Both the position numbers and the translations under genes were made by a program. DNA of 15,262 bases from Candidatus Zixiibacteriota bacterium (GTDB lineage: Bacteria; Zixibacteria; MSB-5A5; GN15; JACZUZ01). Shown here in pieces: positions 13,571 to 15,262 of this stretch. Below the pieces are notes generated by a model. That model worked only from the letters and a program-made list of their open reading frames with translations, had not been told where the DNA came from and ran no database searches. The stretch spans positions 1 through 15,262 of the forward strand of contig JACZUZ010000004.1 of NCBI GenBank assembly GCA_022572905.1, given 5' to 3'. The number at the start of each line of letters is the position of its first letter. Positions within the stretch are counted from its first letter, which is position 1.

Positions 13571-15262
13571 CTACTTCTTCTTGCCACCAAAAAGATCTTT
13601 TAGAAAACCGACGCCGTCTTTCTTCAGCTTATTTTTAACAATTCTCGTCGCGATATCTTCAATTATTTTCATATCCAATCTGACAACAGGGTTCTCGAGC
13701 GCTCCAGTTATTGTTAAAGGTATTTCGAATTTGCTGAGAGTGTCATCGCGAAGATATTCGCTGAAGCCTTTGGTCAGTGAGTTGCTCTCAACGACTGCCA
13801 TTATAAGTTCGTGCGGCGGGAATATTGTACCCTTCATGTCAAGCGAGCCGTCGACTCCGATAGAGCCGATCAGGCTCCACGGCCCAATCTTGTCGCTGTT
13901 GCCTGACAATTCGGAAATCTGCAATCTCCCGGCCACAAATTTCAAATCACTCTTAAAGCCACTTAGGGTCAATACCTTAAACTTATCCTTGTACGAATCG
14001 TCCTTGGTCAAACTTGCCAGAGTGTTTGAGAAAGCTGAAATCATAGGAACTTCAGTAACTCTCACGGTATCACCAATTGCGTTGAGATCCATAGTCAGAC
14101 TAGTAATAAAATCTTCGGCCTCCCATCCTTCGCATTCGTAGGAGCCTTTGACATTTATTTTGCCGCTCAATAAACCTTTCCCGTTCCCGGTGGAAAATCG
14201 TTTTAACAGAGCTTCAACTTCAATTCCCTCGCCGCTAAAATCACCGCTGTATTTTGGTCTTTCAAAGTCGCTTAAGTCGATCAGCGCTTTTCCGGAAATC
14301 GATCCTTCCATTGCCAATCCCCTGATATTTTCTACATAAATCAGACGACGTTCAATGCGCACATCAGCGCTTAAATTAATGAATTCAACATCAGCGTAAA
14401 CAACAGTGTCGAAACTAACCGCGCCTGATCCATTCATATCGGGCAGAAAAAGCGGAGGAGCGGAGTCAGCGGGCATACTGGCGCGATTCACTCCAGACCC
14501 GGGGGCGGCCTCGGGGAATAATTTGTCCACGCTAAAGCGCTTCGATTCCAGGACAAACTTCAGATGCGGCGCGGGACTTGAAGCTTTTATGCTATCTGAT
14601 ACAGGCAGAAAATACGGGAACGGATTACTGAGACTGCCCCGCAAACTGAAATCGGAACTGGTGAAAGCGACATTAAAAGATTTCAGATCAATTTGCTTGG
14701 TATCAATTTTAATGTCCGCTTCGAAAGACTCTACATTTTCCGGCAATGTTGCGGCTTGATATGATCCATTCTTTATTCTGGCGCGTCCCGAGATTTTCAT
14801 TTGCTCTGGTTTGTTGACAGCGCCGGAGACGCTCAGGTCAACAGTCAGTTCACCAACTAGCTCAGGAGAGCCTGACTTGGGAAGCATGTAGTTAAGCGCC
14901 GCCAGCGGGACTTCTCCACTGATTGTCGCGTCAATGACCGGATTATCGAAATTTACTACCGATACTTTTGCGGAAAATTTCGATTCGCCACATTTGGCGC
15001 TCGGAATATCCAGCGCAAACGAATTGGTTGTGGCGCCAAATTTTATTTGTGTAGATGTAATCGGCGCTGGCCAATCGGGGAGAGCAAGAGAGAATTCTCC
15101 GGCTGATCCATTCGCGCTAAAGGACATCTCCCCCTGCGCAGAGAGCTTGAAATTTCCCTTGGCGGATACTTGTCCATCAACGACAACGCCTTCACCCGGT
15201 GAGAGAGAATCCCACAACTCCGGGAACGCGCTTTGCAAATTATCGACTACTGTTTTCAGATT
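13571..15262 (-). CDS. AsmA-family (AsmA/TamB-like) envelope protein, C-terminal part
   Basis: The reading frame stays open to the right window edge, so the gene is incomplete at its 5' end; 563 residues are visible. The sequence is a long series of alternating beta strands with repeated patterns such as 'GVVVDGQVSAKGNFKLSAQG', 'SGAVNKPEQMKISGRARIKNG' and 'LLSGKINVKGSYE'. These are typical of the AsmA-like repeating-groove proteins that bridge the periplasm and move phospholipids between membranes. The C-terminal part matches the AsmA C-terminal region: FEIPLTITGALENPVVRLD, then a helix and a basic end (DLFGGKKK). Whether it belongs to AsmA, YhdP-like or another subgroup cannot be decided without the N-terminus. 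A TTG at 15238 lies inside the frame and is not needed as a start. The downstream gap of 133 nt holds no clear terminator. Confidence 0.83.
   Translation of the reverse strand, partial: NLKTVVDNLQSAFPELWDSLSPGEGVVVDGQVSAKGNFKLSAQGEMSFSANGSAGEFSLALPDWPAPITSTQIKFGATTNSFALDIPSAKCGESKFSAKVSVVNFDNPVIDATISGEVPLAALNYMLPKSGSPELVGELTVDLSVSGAVNKPEQMKISGRARIKNGSYQAATLPENVESFEADIKIDTKQIDLKSFNVAFTSSDFSLRGSLSNPFPYFLPVSDSIKASSPAPHLKFVLESKRFSVDKLFPEAAPGSGVNRASMPADSAPPLFLPDMNGSGAVSFDTVVYADVEFINLSADVRIERRLIYVENIRGLAMEGSISGKALIDLSDFERPKYSGDFSGEGIEVEALLKRFSTGNGKGLLSGKINVKGSYECEGWEAEDFITSLTMDLNAIGDTVRVTEVPMISAFSNTLASLTKDDSYKDKFKVLTLSGFKSDLKFVAGRLQISELSGNSDKIGPWSLIGSIGVDGSLDMKGTIFPPHELIMAVVESNSLTKGFSEYLRDDTLSKFEIPLTITGALENPVVRLDMKIIEDIATRIVKNKLKKDGVGFLKDLFGGKKK

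Noticed and set aside
13581..14141. Long plus-strand frame (186 codons) opposite the AsmA-like gene
   Set aside because: It is an antisense shadow of a well-supported coding region; long opposite frames are common there by codon bias.

Overview
The window looks like a housekeeping stretch from a Gram-negative, probably uncultivated bacterium. Every convincing gene is on the minus strand, so transcription runs from right to left. I see no tRNA, rRNA, CRISPR array, insertion sequence or phage gene. The neighbourhoods yicC-gmk-rpoZ and topA-xerC-hslV-hslU are widely conserved. An AsmA-like protein, a lipobox lipoprotein and a periplasmic-type propeller protein point to a double membrane. Gene order and composition resemble deep lineages around the FCB group, such as Zixibacteria. 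That placement is inference and I hold it loosely.

Right part (15262 to about 11094, in transcription order). The C-terminal part of a large AsmA/TamB-like envelope protein runs off the right edge. It is followed by a very short protein that is only a histidine-kinase dimerisation/phosphoacceptor domain. A good promoter then precedes yicC, gmk (overlapping yicC by 11 nt) and rpoZ. A 26-nt perfect palindrome separates gmk from rpoZ.

Middle part (about 11093 to 4490). A 408-nt gap without a convincing gene holds weak terminator-like hairpins after rpoZ and nested inverted repeats upstream of topA. topA ends in a Lys-rich tail and a strong terminator. xerC begins only 15 nt beyond that terminator's T-tract, without an ATG. 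hslV and hslU follow; HslU has an unusual Lys/Thr-rich N-terminal extension. A small Cys-rich reading frame fills most of the xerC-hslV gap. A textbook terminator ends hslU.

Left part (about 4411 to 1). argF (ornithine carbamoyltransferase) has its own ribosome binding site. It is followed by a secreted lipoprotein of unknown role with a terminator, a PaaI-type hotdog thioesterase, a divergent RNase H-fold protein and a secreted beta-propeller-like protein. The first bases may be the 3' half of a plus-strand terminator for a gene left of the window.

Together these genes serve DNA topology and chromosome resolution (TopA, XerC), protein quality control (HslVU), nucleotide and RNA metabolism (Gmk, YicC, omega), arginine synthesis (ArgF) and envelope upkeep (AsmA-like). 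I find no clear novel multi-gene system. The best leads are single proteins and non-coding structures.
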